Of a stretch of DNA of 64,000 nt, positions 61,716 through 64,000 are shown one piece after another. The position numbers were made by a program, and so were the translations under genes. How positions within the stretch are numbered: the first letter of the stretch is position 1; every line of letters begins with the position of its first letter. Source of the stretch: Actinoallomurus liliacearum (GTDB lineage Bacteria > Actinomycetota > Actinomycetes > Streptosporangiales > Streptosporangiaceae). The notes beneath the pieces are model-generated. The model did not search any database, was not told where the DNA came from, and saw nothing but the letters and a program-made list of their open reading frames with translations. The stretch covers positions 1 through 64,000 of the forward strand of contig NZ_BAABHJ010000004.1 in the NCBI RefSeq assembly GCF_039542035.1. Reading direction: 5' to 3'.

Positions 61716-62690
61716 GTGTTCGTTTCCGTAGTCGTTCCGTGCTATCGATCAGCCCGGACCCTGCCGTCGCTCGTCGGCCGACTCGCCACCGCCCTGCCCG
61801 CGGCGGCCATCGGATATGAGGTGGTGCTGGTCGTCGACGGCAGCCCGGATGACACCTGGGAGGTCGCGGCCGAACTCGCACGGGACCGCCCGGAGGTCCG
61901 CGCGATCCGGCTGGCGCGCAACTACGGCCAGCACAACGCCACCATCGCCGGGGTACGCGCCGCCGTGCACGAGGTCATCGTGACCATGGACGACGACCTG
62001 CAGCACCCGCCGGAGGAGATTCCGCGCCTGCTGGCCGCGCTCACCGACGAAGTCGATCTCGTGTACGGCCACCCGCGTGAGGAGGAGCACGGGATTCTGC
62101 GCAATCTCTCGTCGCAGTTGTTCAAACTCGGGCTGTCCGGACCGCTCGGCGCGCGAGACGCCAGGTCGCTGAGCGCGTTCCGCGCGTTCCGCGCGTTCTT
62201 GCGTAGCGGTCTGGGCGACGTGACCGGTCCTTTTGTGTGTCTCGACGTCGTCTTGCACTGGTGTACCACGAAAATCAAGGACGTCGAGGTGCACATGGAC
62301 CAGCGCGGCGAGGGAAGGTCCGGCTATACGCTGCGCACGCTACTGCGCCAGGCCGTCAACCTGATCGTCGCGTACAGTTCGACGCCGCTGCGACTCGTGA
62401 GCTACCTCGGTCTTCTCGTCGGCGGGTTCGGAGCCTGCCTCCTCGGCCTCTTCCTGTGGACCTACTTCTCGGGTCACACGAGCGTCGCCGGGTTCACCAG
62501 CATCGCCTCGATGATCGCGCTGTTCTCGAGCGCGCAGATGCTCGGCATCGGGGTCCTTGGTGAATATCTCGGCCGACTCCACTCCGGCGGCATGGGCCGC
62601 CCCACGTATGTAGTGCGAACAGAGGTCGGCGTGACCGGCGCGAGCACGGGTCAGATTCGCGTCCCCGAAGTCGTGTCCCAGCGGTCATAA
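61716..62690 (+). CDS. GT2 polyprenyl-phosphate glycosyltransferase (GtrB/DPM1-like)
   Basis: 324 residues: GT-A domain with VSVVVPCYRSARTLPSLV, VVDGSPDDTWEVA, NYGQHNATIAGVRAA and MDDDLQHPPEEIP (DxD), then two C-terminal membrane helices (LVSYLGLLVGGFGACLLGLFLWTYF and TSIASMIALFSSAQMLGIGVLGEYLG). Transfers a sugar from a nucleotide to polyprenyl phosphate; the GtrA-like gene downstream would flip the product, for use by a GT-C enzyme such as 56491-58776. Confidence 0.88.
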   Translation: MFVSVVVPCYRSARTLPSLVGRLATALPAAAIGYEVVLVVDGSPDDTWEVAAELARDRPEVRAIRLARNYGQHNATIAGVRAAVHEVIVTMDDDLQHPPEEIPRLLAALTDEVDLVYGHPREEEHGILRNLSSQLFKLGLSGPLGARDARSLSAFRAFRAFLRSGLGDVTGPFVCLDVVLHWCTTKIKDVEVHMDQRGEGRSGYTLRTLLRQAVNLIVAYSSTPLRLVSYLGLLVGGFGACLLGLFLWTYFSGHTSVAGFTSIASMIALFSSAQMLGIGVLGEYLGRLHSGGMGRPTYVVRTEVGVTGASTGQIRVPEVVSQRS

Positions 62691-62704
62691 TAGGGGTGGA
62701 ATGC

Positions 62705-63412
62705 GTGAAACGAGTCGCGATAGTGCAGTCGAACTACATCCCGTGGAAAGGCTACTTCGACCTGATCGCCGCGGTCGATGAGTTCATCTTGCTCGACAAC
62801 GTGCAGTTCACGACCAGGGACTGGCGCAATCGCAACCGCATCAAGACGGCGTCCGGCGTCCGATGGCTCTCGATCCCGGTCATCCGCGGCGCGCGGAACC
62901 GGCCGATCAATGAAGTGGAGTCCGGTGACCCGGACTGGCGTCTCGAACACTGGCGGATCCTCACGGAGGCGTACCGCAGGGCTCCGCACTGGGCGGACGC
63001 GGCGCCGATCCTGGAACGGCTCTACCAGGGCTGCGAGAGCACCCGGCTGTCCACGATCAACCGGCACTTCCTCGAAGGCGTCTGCGACATCCTCCGGATC
63101 CGGGCCGAGTTCAGCCGGGCCGAGGACTACGACCCGACAGGGACCAAGACCGAGCGTTTGGTGGATCTGTGCGTGAAGGCCGGTGCCGACGAGTACGTGA
63201 CAGGCCCGGCGGCCCGCGCCTATCTCGATGAGAGCCTCTTTCACGACGCGGGCATAGACGTCCGTTGGTTCGACTATTCCGGATACCCGGAGTACCCCCA
63301 GGTCCATCCGCCGTTCGACCACCAGGTGAGCATTCTCGACCTCATCGTCAACACCGGACCGGCCGCCGCCCGATACCTCAAGTTCGCCGCCCCGGCGTCC
63401 ACCCGTTCGTGA
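62705..63412 (+). CDS. WbqC-family protein
   Basis: 235 residues: KRVAIVQSNYIPWKGYFDLI, FILLDNVQFTTRDWRNRNRIKT, LSIPVIRG, and TGPAARAYLDESLFHDAGIDVRWFDY. WbqC proteins recur in polysaccharide clusters next to aminotransferases and methyltransferases; their exact reaction is not established. GTG 62705 is chosen because the family starts with (M)K+VAI; GTG 62696 is possible. Confidence 0.85.
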   Translation: MKRVAIVQSNYIPWKGYFDLIAAVDEFILLDNVQFTTRDWRNRNRIKTASGVRWLSIPVIRGARNRPINEVESGDPDWRLEHWRILTEAYRRAPHWADAAPILERLYQGCESTRLSTINRHFLEGVCDILRIRAEFSRAEDYDPTGTKTERLVDLCVKAGADEYVTGPAARAYLDESLFHDAGIDVRWFDYSGYPEYPQVHPPFDHQVSILDLIVNTGPAAARYLKFAAPASTRS

Positions 63413-63435
63413 GCCACACCCGGAGTGAGCGTGCC

Positions 63436-63894
63436 ATGTCGCGATCGAACGGCCGGACAACGCTGAGAACCCGTGCCGCGCGCTGGGCCTGGATCTCAGA
63501 ACTCTTCGGCGAGCGCGTCACCTACCTGCTGGCGGGCGGCGTCACCGCCGTGGTCTACTACGTGCTCCTCGGCGTCGGGCTGCTGGCCGCCCAGGACCGG
63601 GTGCCGTACCTGTTCCTGGTGGTGGGCAGCCACTTCATCACCGCCCTGATCGTCTATCCGATGTACCGGATGGCGATCTTCAAGGTCTCCGACGAGGACT
63701 GGCTGCCCGGCTTCATGCGGTTCTACGCGGTCGGGCTCGGCTTCCTCACGGCGTCCGTGATCGGCCTGCCGATCATGGTCGAGTTCGGCGGGGTTCCCCT
63801 CATGGTGGCGCAGGCCCTGATCATCCTGATGAGCCCGCCGCTGAGTTACGCGATAAATCGGACCTGGACCTTCCGGAAGCGAGGCGACGCCTGA
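63436..63894 (+). CDS. GtrA-family membrane protein
   Basis: 152 residues, four membrane helices: YLLAGGVTAVVYYVLLGVGLLAA, YLFLVVGSHFITALIVYPMYRM, FYAVGLGFLTASVIGLPIMVEF, LMVAQALIILMSPPLSYAINRTWTF. The RTWTF ending is typical of GtrA. Probably flips the polyprenyl-phosphate sugar made by the GT2 two genes upstream. Confidence 0.85.
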   Translation: MSRSNGRTTLRTRAARWAWISELFGERVTYLLAGGVTAVVYYVLLGVGLLAAQDRVPYLFLVVGSHFITALIVYPMYRMAIFKVSDEDWLPGFMRFYAVGLGFLTASVIGLPIMVEFGGVPLMVAQALIILMSPPLSYAINRTWTFRKRGDA

Positions 63895-63895
63895 C

Positions 63896-64000
63896 ATGTC
63901 CGCACAGCCACGGATGGCATGCGTGGTCGCCACGATCGGCCGGCCGGTCCACCTGGACACGCTCCTGCGGTCACTGGCCGACCAGACCCTGCCACCCAGC
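63896..64000 (+). CDS. GT2 glycosyltransferase, 5' part only
   Basis: 35 codons before the window edge: MSAQPRMACVVATIGRPVH, then LDTLLRSLADQTLPPS, the first strand and helix of a GT2 (GT-A fold) transferase. It starts one base after the gtrA stop, so it is in the same operon. Confidence 0.7.
   Translation, partial: MSAQPRMACVVATIGRPVHLDTLLRSLADQTLPPS

Overview
The window is high-GC DNA with actinobacterial gene content: RamB next to isocitrate lyase, GpgS, an Mce-family protein, paired ECF sigma / CU044_5270 genes, a class III lanthipeptide synthetase, a DddA-like deaminase with an Imm1 partner, and frequent GTG starts with 4-nt translational overlaps. The mix suggests a soil actinomycete of the Streptomyces / Streptosporangiales sort (Actinomadura-like). 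This is inference; no rRNA or housekeeping marker is present to settle it.

Region 1 (1-11.2 kb) is accessory sequence. Two ECF sigma / CU044_5270 cassettes face each other (1-1327 forward, 4084-5597 reverse). Between them lie recombinase debris and a secreted protein of unknown function. Next come a DddA-like double-stranded-DNA deaminase toxin broken by one missing base, its intact Imm1-type immunity gene, a frameshifted SpoIIE/PP2C-type phosphatase, an SDR oxidoreductase with an acyl-CoA-dehydrogenase-like flavoenzyme, and a VOC protein.

Region 2 (11.2-14.4 kb) is gene debris: a NAD-dependent DNA ligase fragment, a PD-(D/E)XK-like nuclease with a zinc ribbon, XRE remnants, and a chimeric pseudogene. 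In the chimera a truncated phosphoesterase has acquired the last 22 codons of an acyl-CoA dehydrogenase, inside a segment of about 424 bp whose second copy is at 31515-31938.

Region 3 (14.4-30.3 kb) holds a ZIP metal transporter, two BlaI/MecI-type repressors, an M56/M48-like membrane peptidase and a PAP2 phosphatase, with BlaI-like dyads between them. It continues with a GntR-controlled operon (ABC importer, AtuA-family protein, DUF4387, broken coiled-coil gene) marked by TTGCTATAGC[A/G]A sites, then an MMPL exporter with a two-component system.

Region 4 (30.4-44.6 kb) starts with an IS5-family element and the second copy of the duplicated segment, which is the 3' end of an intact acyl-CoA dehydrogenase. 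It then has an orphan Mce protein, a compact class III lanthipeptide locus (LanKC plus a 32-codon precursor gene overlapping its 3' end), GpgS, RamB divergent from isocitrate lyase, a secreted M1 aminopeptidase and a secreted beta-helix protein.

Region 5 (44.6-64 kb) is a surface-polysaccharide cluster: NDP-sugar epimerase, flippase, asparagine synthase-like amidotransferase, initiating sugar phosphotransferase, glycosyltransferases, BY-kinase/Wzz co-polymerase, Wzy-like polymerase, WecE-type aminotransferase, large membrane protein, RmlA, RmlB, methyltransferase, polyprenyl-phosphate glycosyltransferase, WbqC, GtrA, and the start of another glycosyltransferase cut by the window edge. RmlA, RmlB and WecE would make a dTDP-4-amino-4,6-dideoxyhexose; the other genes fit lipid-linked assembly, flipping and Wzy/Wzz polymerisation.

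Several genes (toxin, phosphatase, coiled-coil gene) are split by single-base shifts, some in G runs. Consensus errors and real decay cannot be told apart without reads.
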